The notes below the pieces were generated by a model that did no database searches, had not been told where the DNA came from, and saw only the letters and a program-made list of their open reading frames with translations. A DNA stretch of 64,000 nt, taken from Gordonia sp. X0973 (GTDB lineage: Bacteria > Actinomycetota > Actinomycetes > Mycobacteriales > Mycobacteriaceae). Location of the stretch: assembly GCF_013348785.1 (NCBI RefSeq), contig NZ_CP054691.1:1798001-1862000 (forward strand), given 5' to 3'. Made by a program: the position numbers and the translations under genes. This document shows, in pieces, positions 28,113 through 39,817 of the stretch (positions are counted from its first letter, which is position 1; each line of letters starts with the position of its first letter).

Positions 28113-28893
28113 CCGCAAGCCGCTCATCGCCGGCAACTGGAAGATGAACATGACGCACCTCGAGGCGATCGCCCTGGTGCAGAACATCGATTTCCGGCTG
28201 CCGAACAAGTACTACGAGAAGGTCGACGTGACGGTGATCCCGCCGTTCACCGACATCCGCAGCGTGCAGACGATCGTCGACGGCGACAAGCTGCTGCTCA
28301 CCTACGGTGCACAGGACCTGTCCGAACACGATTCCGGTGCGTACACCGGTGAGATCAGCGGCGCCTTCCTGGCCAAGCTGGACTGCACCTTCGTCGTCGT
28401 CGGCCACTCCGAGCGCCGTACCTACCACCAGGAGACCGACGAGGTCGTCCTGGCGAAGACCAAGGCCGCGCTGCGCCACGAGTTGACCCCGATCGTCTGC
28501 ATCGGCGAGGGGCTCGAGGTGCGCGAGGCCGGCGACCACATCGCGTTCAACACCGCGCAGCTCAAGGGCTCCCTGGCCGGTCTGAGCGCCGCGGAGATCG
28601 CCAAGACGGTCATCGCCTACGAGCCCGTGTGGGCCATCGGCACCGGCCGCGTCGCCAGCGCCGACGATGCGCAGGAAGTCTGCGCCGCGGTCCGCGCCAC
28701 CGTCGCCGAGCTGGCCGACGACGCGACTGCCGAGAAGATCCGCATCCTCTACGGCGGCTCGGTCAACGCGAAGAACATCGCCGATCTGATCGCGCAGCCC
28801 GACGTCGACGGCGCGCTCGTCGGCGGCGCCTCGCTGAAGGCCGACGAGTTCGCGACCCTCTCCGCCATCGCCGCGGGCGGCCCGCTCCCGTAG
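28102..28893 (+). CDS. tpiA: triosephosphate isomerase
   Basis: Interconverts the triose phosphates. The 263-residue TIM barrel has GNWKMNM near residue 10, the electrophilic His in GHSERR near 100, and the catalytic Glu in [11 protein letters not shown] near 172. It starts inside the end of pgk (11-base overlap) and is followed by a separate promoter for secG. Confidence 0.98.
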   Translation: MASSRKPLIAGNWKMNMTHLEAIALVQNIDFRLPNKYYEKVDVTVIPPFTDIRSVQTIVDGDKLLLTYGAQDLSEHDSGAYTGEISGAFLAKLDCTFVVVGHSERRTYHQETDEVVLAKTKAALRHELTPIVCIGEGLEVREAGDHIAFNTAQLKGSLAGLSAAEIAKTVIAYEPVWAIGTGRVASADDAQEVCAAVRATVAELADDATAEKIRILYGGSVNAKNIADLIAQPDVDGALVGGASLKADEFATLSAIAAGGPLP

Positions 28894-28911
28894 TCCCGGC
28901 CCCGAGTCGCG

Positions 28912-28917
28912 TACACT
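28912..28917 (+). promoter_or_regulatory. -10 element (TACACT) upstream of secG
   Basis: TANNNT hexamer 53 bp upstream of the secG GTG, expected transcription start about 28925. It suggests that secG need not rely on read-through from tpiA. Confidence 0.4.
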
Positions 28918-28970
28918 CTTCGGTGGCCGTCGCGCCGATTGGACCCAAGTAGAAGCAAGGACCCGCTCCA

Positions 28971-29207
28971 GTGAAACTCGCCCTTCAGATCGGAATCGCC
29001 GTCACCAGCTTGCTGTTGGTGGTGCTGGTCCTGCTGCACCGCGGCAAGGGTGGCGGACTCTCGTCGCTGTTCGGCGGCGGCGTGCAGTCGAGCCTGTCGG
29101 GTTCGAGCGTGGTGGAGCGCAACCTCGACCGCATGACCATCATCGTCGGATTCCTGTGGGTCGTCCTGATCGTCGGCATGGAATTGCAGATCAAGCTTTC
29201 GCACTGA
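28971..29207 (+). CDS. secG: preprotein translocase subunit SecG
   Basis: Small auxiliary subunit of the SecYEG channel. The 78 residues have two membrane segments (about 2-23 and 55-73) separated by the glycine/serine-rich GKGGGLSSLFGGG loop typical of the family. The GTG start at 28971 has AAGGA upstream. The position after gap-pgk-tpiA and before ppc is conserved in mycobacteria. Confidence 0.93.
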   Translation: MKLALQIGIAVTSLLLVVLVLLHRGKGGGLSSLFGGGVQSSLSGSSVVERNLDRMTIIVGFLWVVLIVGMELQIKLSH

Positions 29208-29219
29208 TTGTGATCTGAT

Positions 29220-29240
29220 CGCCCCCGGGTCGCCGGGGCG
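29220..29240 (+). terminator. GC hairpin after secG
   Basis: CGCCCCCGG pairs with CCGGGGCG around a GTCG loop with one bulged C, about 13 bases after the secG stop. No U-run follows, so a factor-independent role is uncertain. Confidence 0.4.
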
Positions 29241-29264
29241 CCACCGGTGGGGAATACTCGACCC

Positions 29265-32114
29265 ATGGGTGATGCAGATCCTGATCCGGCCGTACCCGTT
29301 TCCTCTGCGCAATGGCGCCCGGCGGGCACCATCGTCAGCCACCTCGAGGTGGACAAGACCGATCGCGCATTGACCGAACCCCTCCGCGAGGACATCCGCC
29401 TGCTCGGCGGGATGCTCGGCGACGTCATCCGCGAGCATTCCGGTGCCGCGACGTTCAACCTGGTCGAGGGATCGCGGCAGGCCGCCTTCGACATCCGGGA
29501 GGATGCGCTCGACCGGGATGCCCTCGCCGGCCGCTACACCGACCAGCCGGCCGCCGAACTCCTGCCCGTCGCGCGGGCGTTCTCACTCTTCGCGCTGCTG
29601 GCCAATCTCGCCGAGGACATCCACCGGGAGCGGCGGCGTTCGATCCACCTGCGTGCCGGTGACAAACCGCAGAACAGCAGCCTGGCGGCGACCTATGCGA
29701 AGCTCGCGGCGGCCGGGCTGACCAGCGAACGCGTCTCCGCTGAACTCTCCGACGCGACGGTGGTGCCGGTCATCACCGCCCACCCCACCGAGACCCGGCG
29801 GCGCACGATCTTCGACGCCCAGAACCGGATCACCGAGTTGATGCGCCTGCGCCGCCGCACCGAGCTGACCCCGGCAGAGGAGGAGGCGGCCCTGGCCGCC
29901 ATCCGACGCCAGATCCTCACGATGTGGCAGACCGCGCTGATCCGCCTCGACCGCCTGAGCATCCTCGACGAGATCGCCGCCGGCTTGCGGTATTACGACG
30001 CCACCTTCTTCGACGTCGTGCCGCGGATCAACAACGAGACCCGCGGCGCCCTGTGCGCCGCCTATCCCGACGCCGGGCTGGAGAATGCCCCGCTCATCCG
30101 GATGGGATCATGGATCGGCGGCGACCGCGACGGGAACCCGTTCGTCACCGGTGACGTGGTCGCGACGGCCACCTCGTCGGCCGCCCGGATGGCCTTCGCG
30201 CACCACCTCGCCGAGTGCACCGCGCTCGCACAGGAGCTCAGCATGTCCGAACGGCTGATCACCGTTCCCTCCGGTCTGGCCGATCTCGCCGCAACGGCGG
30301 CGGGGGCTTCGGCCGACGAGCCGTTCCGCGCCGCGCTGCAGGTGATCCGCGAGCGGCTGTCGACGACGGCGTTGGCCCGTCTCGGACCGTCGGCGGCCTC
30401 CCTGCCGCATCTGATCGAGAGCGATCGCGCCCCCTACGACGGCAAGGAGTCGTTGCGCACCGACCTCGACGTCATCGACGCGGCCCTGCGCGCGAACGCC
30501 GACGACGACATCGCCGACGACCGGCTGCTGCGCCTGCGGGAAGGCGTCCGGGTATTCGGGTTCAACCTGTCCGGTCTGGATATGCGGCAGAACTCCGAGA
30601 TGCACGAGACGGTCGTCGCCGAACTGTTGGCCTGGGCGGGTGTGCACGAGGACTATCTCTCACTGGCGGAGGAGGACCGTGTCGCCGTCCTGACGCGGGA
30701 ACTGCGGTCCCGGCGGCCGTTGACCGGGCCGGAGGCCGAGCTCAGCGAACTCGCCGTCAAGGAGTTGACGATCGTCCGGGCCGCGGCGACCGCGATCGAG
30801 ACCTTCGGACCCGAGTCCGTGCCCAACTACGTGATCAGCATGTGTACCTCGGTCAGCGACATGCTCGAGGCGCTGATCCTGCTGAAGGAGGCCGGTCTCT
30901 ACGACGCCGGCGGCGGGGAGGGCGCCCGGAGCGCGCTGCGCGTCGTCCCGTTGTTCGAGACCATCGAGGACCTGCAACAGGGAGCCGCGACGATCCTGGC
31001 GGCGCTGGACGTGCCGCTGTACCGCCAGGTCGTCGAGGGCCAGCAGAACATGCAGGAGGTCATGCTCGGCTACTCCGACTCGAACAAGGACGGCGGATAC
31101 CTGGCGGCGAACTGGGCGTTGTACCGCGGCGAACTCGACCTGGTCGAGGCGGCGAAGCGCGCCGGTGTCCGGCTGCGGCTGTTCCACGGCCGCGGCGGGA
31201 CGGTCGGCCGCGGCGGCGGGCCCAGCTACGAGGCCATCCTCGCCCAACCTCCCGGGGCGGTGCAGGGCTCGCTGCGGATCACCGAGCAGGGCGAGATCAT
31301 CGCGGCGAAGTATGCCGAGCCGGTTTCGGCCCACCGCAACCTCGAGACCATCCTCGCCGCCACCATCGAGTCGTCGCTGCTCGACGTGGAGGGGCTCGGC
31401 GACGACTCCGAGCGCGCCTACTCGATTCTCGACGACCTCGCCGCGCGTGCCCGCACCGCCTACGGCGACCTGGTCCACCGGACCAACGGATTCGTCGAAT
31501 ACTTCACCACGTCGACGCCGCTCTCGGAGATCGGGGAACTCAACATCGGCAGCCGTCCGGCGTCGCGTAAGCAGACCAAGCAGATCTCCGACCTGCGGGC
31601 CATCCCGTGGGTGCTGTCGTGGAGCCAGTCGCGCGTCATGCTGCCCGGCTGGTACGGGACGGGCACCGCCTTCGCCGAGTGGATCGGCGACGACGACGGA
31701 TCGGCCGGGCGGCTCGAGACGCTGCGCGACTACAACCGGCGCTGGCCCTTCTTCGCCAGTGTCATGTCGAATATGGCGCAGGTGCTCGCCAAGTCCGATA
31801 TGGGTGTCGCGCACCGGTACTCCCAGCTGGTGCCCGACGCGGCGCTGCGCGACCGCGTCTTCGGCCGGATCGTCGCCGAGCACGAGTTGACGATCGCCAT
31901 GCACGCCCTGATCACGGACTCCGACGACCTCCTCGCCGACAACCCGGCGCTCAAGCGCTCGGTCTACAACCGCTTCCCCTACCTGGAGCCGCTGAACCTG
32001 CTGCAGGTCGAACTCCTGCGCCGCTACCGCGCCGGAGACGACAGCCGCGAGGTCCGCCGGGGCATCCTGATCACGATGAACGGACTGGCCACCGCGCTGC
32101 GCAACAGTGGCTAG
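29265..32114 (+). CDS. ppc: phosphoenolpyruvate carboxylase
   Basis: Replenishes oxaloacetate from PEP and bicarbonate. ATG 29265 gives 949 residues; an AATACT -10-like hexamer at 29253-29258 lies 6 bases upstream, so a leaderless start is likely and the earlier GTG 29247 less so. Catalytic motifs are intact: [12 protein letters not shown] near 170, [16 protein letters not shown] near 600, [15 protein letters not shown] near 640. The C-terminus ends NSG, a variant of the usual NTG. The gene stands alone. Confidence 0.97.
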   Translation: MGDADPDPAVPVSSAQWRPAGTIVSHLEVDKTDRALTEPLREDIRLLGGMLGDVIREHSGAATFNLVEGSRQAAFDIREDALDRDALAGRYTDQPAAELLPVARAFSLFALLANLAEDIHRERRRSIHLRAGDKPQNSSLAATYAKLAAAGLTSERVSAELSDATVVPVITAHPTETRRRTIFDAQNRITELMRLRRRTELTPAEEEAALAAIRRQILTMWQTALIRLDRLSILDEIAAGLRYYDATFFDVVPRINNETRGALCAAYPDAGLENAPLIRMGSWIGGDRDGNPFVTGDVVATATSSAARMAFAHHLAECTALAQELSMSERLITVPSGLADLAATAAGASADEPFRAALQVIRERLSTTALARLGPSAASLPHLIESDRAPYDGKESLRTDLDVIDAALRANADDDIADDRLLRLREGVRVFGFNLSGLDMRQNSEMHETVVAELLAWAGVHEDYLSLAEEDRVAVLTRELRSRRPLTGPEAELSELAVKELTIVRAAATAIETFGPESVPNYVISMCTSVSDMLEALILLKEAGLYDAGGGEGARSALRVVPLFETIEDLQQGAATILAALDVPLYRQVVEGQQNMQEVMLGYSDSNKDGGYLAANWALYRGELDLVEAAKRAGVRLRLFHGRGGTVGRGGGPSYEAILAQPPGAVQGSLRITEQGEIIAAKYAEPVSAHRNLETILAATIESSLLDVEGLGDDSERAYSILDDLAARARTAYGDLVHRTNGFVEYFTTSTPLSEIGELNIGSRPASRKQTKQISDLRAIPWVLSWSQSRVMLPGWYGTGTAFAEWIGDDDGSAGRLETLRDYNRRWPFFASVMSNMAQVLAKSDMGVAHRYSQLVPDAALRDRVFGRIVAEHELTIAMHALITDSDDLLADNPALKRSVYNRFPYLEPLNLLQVELLRRYRAGDDSREVRRGILITMNGLATALRNSG

Positions 32115-32148
32115 GTATCCGGATCGGTCTCGGCTTCCGACGGCCGGT

Positions 32149-32154
32149 TAGGCT
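32149..32154 (+). promoter_or_regulatory. -10 element (TAGGCT) of a leaderless SDR promoter
   Basis: TAGGCT ends 6 bases before ATG 32161, with no ribosome binding site in between. Confidence 0.55.
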
Positions 32155-32160
32155 CGCAGT

Positions 32161-32979
32161 ATGTCGTCTACGAGTGGTAACAAGACCGCGCTGGTCACCG
32201 GCGCCTCGTCGGGTATCGGGCTGGAGGTCGCGCGGGAACTGGACCGCCGCGGCTACCGGGTGATCGGCACCAGCCGCAACCCGGACGCCCTCGCCGCCGC
32301 CGACCGGCTGCCCGGCGTCGAATACGTTGCCCTTGACCTGGCCGACCGGGAGTCCATCAGCAAGTGTGCCGAGGCAGTGGGCGACGTCGACATCGTCGTG
32401 CACAACGCGGGGGAGAGCCAGTCCGGGCCGTTGGAGGAGTTGCCCGACGACGCCGTGGACCGTCTGTTCCAGACCAACGTGTTCGGTGCCGTGCAACTGA
32501 CCCAGCGCCTGTTGCCGCATATGCGCGAGCAGCACTACGGCCGCGTCATCACCGTGGGATCGATGTTGGCGAGCTTTCCGCTGGCACACCGGGGTTCCTA
32601 CTGCGCGGCCAAGGCGGCGCTCAAGGGGTTCGCCCTCTCCGCCCGTCAGGAGCTCTCGCCGTTCGGGGTCTGGGTTTCCCATGTGGAACCGGGATCGATC
32701 GCCACCGGGATCGGGACGCGCCGTACCCACTACATCGCCGACGACTCGCCCTATCGCGACGACTACGACACGATGATTGCCAATCTCGACGCGAATGAAC
32801 AGGCCGGAATCTCACCGGCGAAGGTGGCGAAGACGATCGTCGCGGCGATCGAGGCCGACCCGCCGAAGGAGTTCTACGCCGTCGGGTCGAACGCGCCACT
32901 CGTCTTCACCCTGAAACGCCTGGTCCCGCGCCGCGTGGTCACCACGATGGTGGCACGCCGGCACGGGCTCAAGCGCTAG
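32161..32979 (+). CDS. short-chain dehydrogenase/reductase
   Basis: Classical SDR of 272 residues. The cofactor motif TGASSGIG lies at about 13-20, with an Arg after the second strand (TSRNP) suggesting NADP(H). NNAG-type NAGES is near 81, and the catalytic Tyr and Lys are in SYCAAK at about 143-148. The substrate is not deducible. It is monocistronic between ppc and the convergent flotillin gene, and a -10 element 6 bases upstream points to a leaderless message. Confidence 0.85.
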   Translation: MSSTSGNKTALVTGASSGIGLEVARELDRRGYRVIGTSRNPDALAAADRLPGVEYVALDLADRESISKCAEAVGDVDIVVHNAGESQSGPLEELPDDAVDRLFQTNVFGAVQLTQRLLPHMREQHYGRVITVGSMLASFPLAHRGSYCAAKAALKGFALSARQELSPFGVWVSHVEPGSIATGIGTRRTHYIADDSPYRDDYDTMIANLDANEQAGISPAKVAKTIVAAIEADPPKEFYAVGSNAPLVFTLKRLVPRRVVTTMVARRHGLKR

Positions 32980-32984
32980 GTCCG

Positions 32985-34274
32985 CTACTCGCCCGACTTG
33001 TCGTCGTCGGCTTTGCGGACGTCGGCGCCCTGGCTCCCGGTGACCTTGTCGCCCAGATCGGCGAGCAGTCCGGCGATGTCGAGACCGGTGGTACCCCGGA
33101 TGACCTCCAGACCACCGGCCAGCCCCGACCCGGCGCCGCGGGTCAGCGGGTCCACCGAGTCACCGACCAGGGTGATGCTGGCCTCCGAGAGCGGCTCCGC
33201 TGCGGCGCGGACGATCTCCGGCAGCTTGGAGAGCACCAGCTCCAGCTGACCGACCTGGTCGAGCTTGCCGAGCGCCTCGGCACGCATCTCCAGGGCCTGC
33301 GCCTCGGCCTCACCGGTGATCCGGATGCCGGCGGCACGCGCCTCCGCCTCCGCGGTGATCTCGGCTTTCTTCGCCTCGGCCCGCTGCTGCGCGGCGTACA
33401 GCTCGGCCTCGGCCGGGCGGCGGACCTCGGCGTCGAGTTCGGTGTCGCGGAGGATAGCCCGCTGTGCGGCGACCTCGTTGTCCTTCTCCACCTGGACGCG
33501 GCGACGCTCGGCCTCGACGAGCGGGCGCACGGCGTCGGCCTCTGCGGATGCGCGGTCGGTGGCCTGCCGGGCCGTCTCGCGCTGGATGTCGAGCTCGCGC
33601 TGCTGCTCGATGATGGCCTGCTCGTTCTCGATGCGGCTCTGCTCGGCGACGCGGTGTGCGATGGCGCGCGACTGGGCCGCGATGGCCGACTGGTCGGAGC
33701 GCTCCTTGGCGGCCAGGTCGCTGAAGTACTGGCCGTCGGAATCCTGGACGTCGTTGATGGAGAAGCTGTCCAGGACCAGCCCCTGGTTGGCCAGGATCTC
33801 CTTGATCGACTGGGCCACCTGGTCGACGAGCTGCTGGCGGTCGACGAGGATGCTCTTGGCGGTCATGGTGCCGACGATGGACCGCAGCTCACCGGAAAGC
33901 TGCTCGGTGACCAGCGAGTTGATCCGCATGAGGTCGTCGCCGAAACGGGGGCCGGCCTTGAGGATGTCCTCGGGGGTGTCGCCGACCTTGACGACGGCCA
34001 CGCCGCGGACCTTCAGCTCGATGCCGTCGTTGGCGGGCGTCGAGGTGTCCAGGTCGGCCTTCACCGACGACAGCTGCACGCGCGTGGCCTTCTGGACGAC
34101 GGGGAGCACGAACGTACCCGTACCGCGGTAAACCTTGCCCTGGTGGCCCTTGCCGGTACCGGTGACGATGAACGCCTCCTCGGCGCCGGGCACGCGGTAC
34201 CGCGACAACAGCAGGATGACGAAGATGACGATCAGGACGACGGCAATACCGATCGCCGGGATCAGTGTCGACAT
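32985..34274 (-). CDS. flotillin-like SPFH-domain membrane protein
   Basis: A 429-residue protein with one N-terminal membrane anchor (about 5-24), an SPFH/band-7 domain (about 25-190) and a long EA-repeat coiled coil (about 190-330, many AEA/AEAEA steps), the layout of FloT/YqiK. Flotillins organise membrane microdomains and oligomerise through the coiled coil. It is preceded on the same strand by an NfeD-like gene 17 bases upstream, the standard partner, so the pair is surely an operon. Confidence 0.88.
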   Translation of the reverse strand: MSTLIPAIGIAVVLIVIFVILLLSRYRVPGAEEAFIVTGTGKGHQGKVYRGTGTFVLPVVQKATRVQLSSVKADLDTSTPANDGIELKVRGVAVVKVGDTPEDILKAGPRFGDDLMRINSLVTEQLSGELRSIVGTMTAKSILVDRQQLVDQVAQSIKEILANQGLVLDSFSINDVQDSDGQYFSDLAAKERSDQSAIAAQSRAIAHRVAEQSRIENEQAIIEQQRELDIQRETARQATDRASAEADAVRPLVEAERRRVQVEKDNEVAAQRAILRDTELDAEVRRPAEAELYAAQQRAEAKKAEITAEAEARAAGIRITGEAEAQALEMRAEALGKLDQVGQLELVLSKLPEIVRAAAEPLSEASITLVGDSVDPLTRGAGSGLAGGLEVIRGTTGLDIAGLLADLGDKVTGSQGADVRKADDDKSGE

Positions 34275-34291
34275 GGTGGTGGGATTCCTTT

Positions 34292-34825
34292 CTAGGAAAC
34301 ATCCGGTTGGTCGTAGGGGAGGCGTTCGACGTGATACGCCGTGCGGCCCTCCATCTGGTTGGTGATGCGCACGTAGTCGCCCAGGACGTAGCTCTCGTCG
34401 GCGGCGATGGAGATCTGGCGGGTGCCGATCTCGGTCTTGACCTCCCCGGTGCCGAGACGTCCCGGCCCGACGGGTTCGACGACGCGCACGTGCGCGCCGA
34501 TCAGGTCGACGCTGGGCAGTTCGGTTCCCTGCTTCAGCAGGTAGGACAGGAGGAACCCGGCGATCACGGCCAGGACGAGGCCCAGGGCCGCGCCGGCGGC
34601 GAGCGCGGGCAGGGCCGGCACGTCGCGCAGCACCATCAGCCCGCCGGACAGCAGGCCGAACCCGGTCACGAACGGGGTGAGCAGCGACAACAGGCCGACG
34701 CCGGAGTCGCCGACGTCGAATCCCAGGTGCAGATCGGCCGCGATGTCGAGGTCCACGCCGACGAGGGACAACAGTGTCAGGACGAGGCCGACCAAGCCGA
34801 TGATCAGGAGGACGGTCCCCAGCAC
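34292..34825 (-). CDS. NfeD-like membrane protein, flotillin partner
   Basis: The 177 residues carry three or four hydrophobic segments in the first 110 and a small C-terminal OB-like NfeD domain (GTGEVKTEIGTRQISIAADE). NfeD proteins pair with SPFH proteins in bacteria, and this gene sits 17 bases upstream of one. GTG 34825 is used as start, with GAAGGG a few bases before. The job is likely membrane-domain assembly; the exact role is unknown. Confidence 0.8.
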   Translation of the reverse strand: MLGTVLLIIGLVGLVLTLLSLVGVDLDIAADLHLGFDVGDSGVGLLSLLTPFVTGFGLLSGGLMVLRDVPALPALAAGAALGLVLAVIAGFLLSYLLKQGTELPSVDLIGAHVRVVEPVGPGRLGTGEVKTEIGTRQISIAADESYVLGDYVRITNQMEGRTAYHVERLPYDQPDVS

Positions 34826-34864
34826 GTGCTGCCCTTCGGTGGAGTCGATTTGTCTGGTTCCAAC

Positions 34865-37237
<2,373 letters not shown>

Positions 37238-37244
37238 GGAGGTC

Positions 37245-37982
37245 CTATTCGTCGGTGGTGGGGGAGTCGGGGGAATCGAGACGGGCGGCGATCCCGTCGA
37301 GGATGAGGTCGAGGCCGAAGCGGTACGCGTAGTCGGCGTCGCGGGCCGCTCCCTGGGCCTCGCCGGCCGCGGCGCCGACTCGGGAGGCCAGGGGGAAACG
37401 CGCCTCGATGCCGAGCACGGCGAGTTTGGCGCCCTCGCGTTCCCACCATTGCGCGGGGTCTTCCTGCGCACGTTCCCGGCCGGCGGCCACGATTGAGCGG
37501 GCATTGGCGCGCGCATAGTCGTGGATCAGGGTGAGGACCGCGTCCTTCTCGACGTCGGACAGGCCCAAGGACTCGACGACGCCCAGCTCGTGCTCGTACT
37601 TGGCCAGCGTGCCGGGACCGAGGATCTCGCGCTCGGATTCCAATTCGGCCATCCACGGATGTGCGAGGAACAGGGTCAGGTTGTCGTGCGCGATCACCGC
37701 GAGCTGACCGCGCCACGGTTCCGGTAGAGGGTCGTGGGCCATGTCGGCGCGGACGTCGTCGGCCATGAGCGTGACGAGTTGATCCCGACTCTCGACGTAG
37801 GAATACAGCGACATCACCGGGATGCCCAGGTCCGTGGCGACGTCCCGCAGGGAGAACGACGACCCGACCCGGTCGGCGACGGTGATCGCCGTGTCGACGA
37901 TCTGATCCGTGTCGTACTTGGGTGGTCGGCCCCGTCGCGTCGCGGAGACCTCGCGTCGCCACAGGAGATCGATGGTGTCCAC
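37245..37982 (-). CDS. TetR-family repressor with C-terminal TetR_C_1-type domain
   Basis: The 245-residue regulator has an N-terminal helix-turn-helix (about 25-70, FSLRDVATDLGIPVMSLYSYV) followed by a helical ligand-binding domain with the WRxxLxxxAxxxLxLFLxHPW pattern of the tetracycline-repressor C-domain class. GTG 37982 is chosen because AAGGAGGGC (37984-37992) sits just upstream; the frame stays open another 51 bases but without such a site. It heads an operon with the UvrA-like ATPase and faces a glyoxalase-fold gene across a repeat-rich promoter. Confidence 0.88.
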   Translation of the reverse strand: MDTIDLLWRREVSATRRGRPPKYDTDQIVDTAITVADRVGSSFSLRDVATDLGIPVMSLYSYVESRDQLVTLMADDVRADMAHDPLPEPWRGQLAVIAHDNLTLFLAHPWMAELESEREILGPGTLAKYEHELGVVESLGLSDVEKDAVLTLIHDYARANARSIVAAGRERAQEDPAQWWEREGAKLAVLGIEARFPLASRVGAAAGEAQGAARDADYAYRFGLDLILDGIAARLDSPDSPTTDE

Positions 37983-37998
37983 TGCCCTCCTTGATTTT

Positions 37999-38064
37999 CG
38001 TATGATGTACGTGTAGTAATTACCGTACAGCATACGATAAATGGTATCGGTACGCCATACGGAA
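37999..38064. promoter_or_regulatory. divergent promoter with an array of TetR-type half-sites
   Basis: CGTATGATGTACG (37999-38011) and CGTACAGCATACG (38024-38036) form an inverted repeat with 12 of 13 positions matching around a 12-bp spacer containing GTAATTAC. A third, related half-site (GGTACGCCATACG) follows near 38050-38062, and CGATA/TATCG (38035-38049) links them. TACGAT at 38033-38038 could be the -10 of the downstream glyoxalase-fold gene, so bound repressor would block it and probably the tetR promoter too. Confidence 0.7.
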
Positions 38065-38074
38065 AGGGTTTGCT

Positions 38075-38452
38075 ATGCAGATTACCTCGACCGCCATCTC
38101 GCTCAACGTCGACGACCCCGGCGCGTCGGCGGCGTTCTTGGCCGACCACATCGGGCACCGGGTGGCCATGGAGGCCGATGGGTTCGTGTCGTTGGAACAT
38201 CCGGATGGTGGGCCGAACGTCATCTACCTCAAGACCGGCTTGGCGACATTCAAACCAAAGACGCTGGCCGGTAGTGCAGGAGAGGGGTTGTTGCTGGTGT
38301 TCGTGGTCGACGACGTCGACACGAGCTTCGCGACGATGCGCGACGCCGGGGCCGCGGTGGTCACGGAACCGGAGACGGAGCCCTGGGGGGAGCGTTACTG
38401 CCAGTTCCGCGACCCGAACGGCATCGTCGTCCAGCTCGTCCAGTGGGTTTAG
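38075..38452 (+). CDS. VOC-superfamily (glyoxalase/bleomycin-resistance fold) protein
   Basis: A 125-residue protein with two beta-alpha-beta-beta-beta units: ITSTAISLNVDDPGASAAFL at the start and VDDVDTSFATMRDAGAAV in the second half, ending FRDPNGIVVQLVQW. This fold includes dioxygenases, glyoxalases and drug-binding resistance proteins. GGAAAGGG lies 6 bases before ATG 38075. Being divergent from the TetR/UvrA-like operon, it is likely induced together with it, which favours a drug-binding or detoxification role (inference). Confidence 0.85.
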   Translation: MQITSTAISLNVDDPGASAAFLADHIGHRVAMEADGFVSLEHPDGGPNVIYLKTGLATFKPKTLAGSAGEGLLLVFVVDDVDTSFATMRDAGAAVVTEPETEPWGERYCQFRDPNGIVVQLVQWV

Positions 38453-38475
38453 AACGGCCGGTCTCCACATACGAC

Positions 38476-38513
38476 GAACCGCCCGCGCCGATGTGAGGTC
38501 GGGCGGGCGGTTC
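38476..38513. terminator. bidirectional hairpin terminator between convergent genes
   Basis: GAACCGCCCGC and GCGGGCGGTTC form an 11-bp stem around a 16-base loop between the VOC gene and the convergent GlsB-like gene. It can serve both directions. Confidence 0.65.
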
Positions 38514-38527
38514 CTCGCAGTTGCCTA

Positions 38528-38833
38528 CTATTTTCTGCCGGTGACCAGTCCGACGATCCATAGCAGGATCACCGATCCTGCGATGGCGGTGAACAGGGTG
38601 AACCACCAGCCGCCACCAGCGGTGTCGACGAAAAAGCTCAGCAGGAAACCGCCGATGAGGGCGCCGACGATTCCGATGACGATGTTCATCAGAATGCCGG
38701 AGCCGCCGCCCTTGACGATCTTGCCCGCGATCCAGCCCGCGAGCGCGCCGATGATGATGTAGCCGATCCAGCCGACTTGCTGGCTCATGGTCGTTGAACG
38801 CGCGAGAATCTCTGTGGCCTCAAACGTGGTCAC
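38528..38833 (-). CDS. GlsB/YeaQ/YmgE-family small stress membrane protein
   Basis: Glycine-rich protein with three hydrophobic segments (WIGYIIIGALAGWIAGKIV, ILMNIVIGIVGALIGGFLL, TLFTAIAGSVILLWIVGLV), the pattern of the transglycosylase-associated/GlsB family. GTG 38833 (101 residues) is used because GGGAGA lies 5 bases upstream; ATG 38788 (86 residues, MSQQVGWIGY) fits the usual family length better but has no ribosome binding site. Function in the family is loosely linked to stress. Confidence 0.8.
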   Translation of the reverse strand: MTTFEATEILARSTTMSQQVGWIGYIIIGALAGWIAGKIVKGGGSGILMNIVIGIVGALIGGFLLSFFVDTAGGGWWFTLFTAIAGSVILLWIVGLVTGRK

Positions 38834-38999
38834 TACGGTCTCCCTTCACAGTCACTCCCGACGGTCGGGGTATCTTCACCGTGGCACATCGGCGGGGCTT
38901 TGTCTGCACAAAGAATCCCGCGGATCGTCGCCGCCCCTGGAGTGCTGTGTCTTCGCGCAGGTCAGATGGCTATAGCGGGCTTTCTGTGCGGGTGAGAGT

Positions 39000-39005
39000 T
39001 AAGGT
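39000..39005 (+). promoter_or_regulatory. -10 element (TAAGGT) of a leaderless DJ-1-family gene
   Basis: TAAGGT ends 6 bases before ATG 39012, with no Shine-Dalgarno sequence. Confidence 0.55.
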
Positions 39006-39011
39006 CTCAAT

Positions 39012-39698
39012 ATGGCCAAGCGCATCCTCAACGTCGTCACGAACGTCGCTCATTACGACGAGCCGACTCATCCGACCGGGCTGTGGCTTTCCGAACTCAC
39101 CCACGCCTGGCACGTCTTCGACGACGCCGGCTACGAGCAGACGCTGGTGAGCCCGGCCGGGGGAGAGGTACCCCTGGAACCGCGCTCCCTGACCTTCCCC
39201 AACTACGACAAGACCGCGAAGGCGTGGCGGTCGGACCCGGCGAAGATGGCGCTGTTAGAGAAGACGTCGAGCCCCGACGAAGTGGATGCCTCCGATTTCG
39301 ACGCCATCTACTTCACCGGCGGTCACGCCGTGATGTACGACTTCACCGACAGCGGGGGACTGCAGCGCATCACGCGCGAGATATTCGAGAACGGCGGCAT
39401 CGTCTCCTCGGTCTGTCACGGCTACTGCGGACTGCTCAACACGAAGCTCTCCGACGGGTCGTACCTGATCGCCGGGCGGAAGATGACCGGGTTCTCCTGG
39501 CGAGAGGAGAAGCTCGCCAAGGTCGACGAGCTGGTTCCCTACAACGCCGAACAGGTCGCGAAGGATCGGGGAGCGCGATACGAGAAGGCGCTGCTGCCCT
39601 TCGTCTCCTACGTCGTGGTCGACGGGCGACTGGTCACCGGTCAGAATCCCGGATCGGCGAAGGCAACGGCCAAGAAGGTCGTCGCCGGCCTGTCGTGA
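39012..39698 (+). CDS. DJ-1/PfpI-family protein (Hsp31-like glutamine-amidotransferase fold)
   Basis: The 228 residues have the class I amidotransferase-like fold with the nucleophile elbow SSVCHGYCG near residue 137 and a preceding YFTGGHAVMYDF segment, features of the Hsp31/YDR533c-like branch. Members act as glyoxalase III, deglycase-like or chaperone proteins in carbonyl and oxidative stress; which applies here is unknown. The stop overlaps a GTG that opens a remnant antitoxin fragment, showing that a rearrangement ended exactly at this gene. Confidence 0.85.
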   Translation: MAKRILNVVTNVAHYDEPTHPTGLWLSELTHAWHVFDDAGYEQTLVSPAGGEVPLEPRSLTFPNYDKTAKAWRSDPAKMALLEKTSSPDEVDASDFDAIYFTGGHAVMYDFTDSGGLQRITREIFENGGIVSSVCHGYCGLLNTKLSDGSYLIAGRKMTGFSWREEKLAKVDELVPYNAEQVAKDRGARYEKALLPFVSYVVVDGRLVTGQNPGSAKATAKKVVAGLS

Positions 39699-39817
39699 GT
39701 GATGCATTCGCCGACGAGGCCCACCGACAGTCCGGACTTGTGGCCCGGGCCGACGCAGGCACCGACGATCAGGAGTTCATCGAATCGGTTGCGATCTCAT
39801 GGGACGAGGGTGAGTGA
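39695..39817 (+). pseudogene. C-terminal remnant of a MazE-like antitoxin
   Basis: Forty codons from GTG 39695 to TGA 39815-39817 encode ADEAHRQSGLVARADAG...DDQEFIESVAISWDEGE, which resembles the toxin-binding tail of MazE/VapB-like antitoxins. The DNA-binding N-terminal half is absent; the fragment begins at the stop of the DJ-1 gene. Its TGA overlaps the GTG of a MazF fragment (GTGA), the normal antitoxin-toxin junction. Confidence 0.6.

Noticed and set aside
38948..38990. A GCTATAGC-centred partial palindrome that resembles the middle of the repeat at 19794
   Set aside because: Arm lengths and sequence do not align with the 47-bp repeat; it looks like chance or a local operator ahead of the DJ-1 gene.
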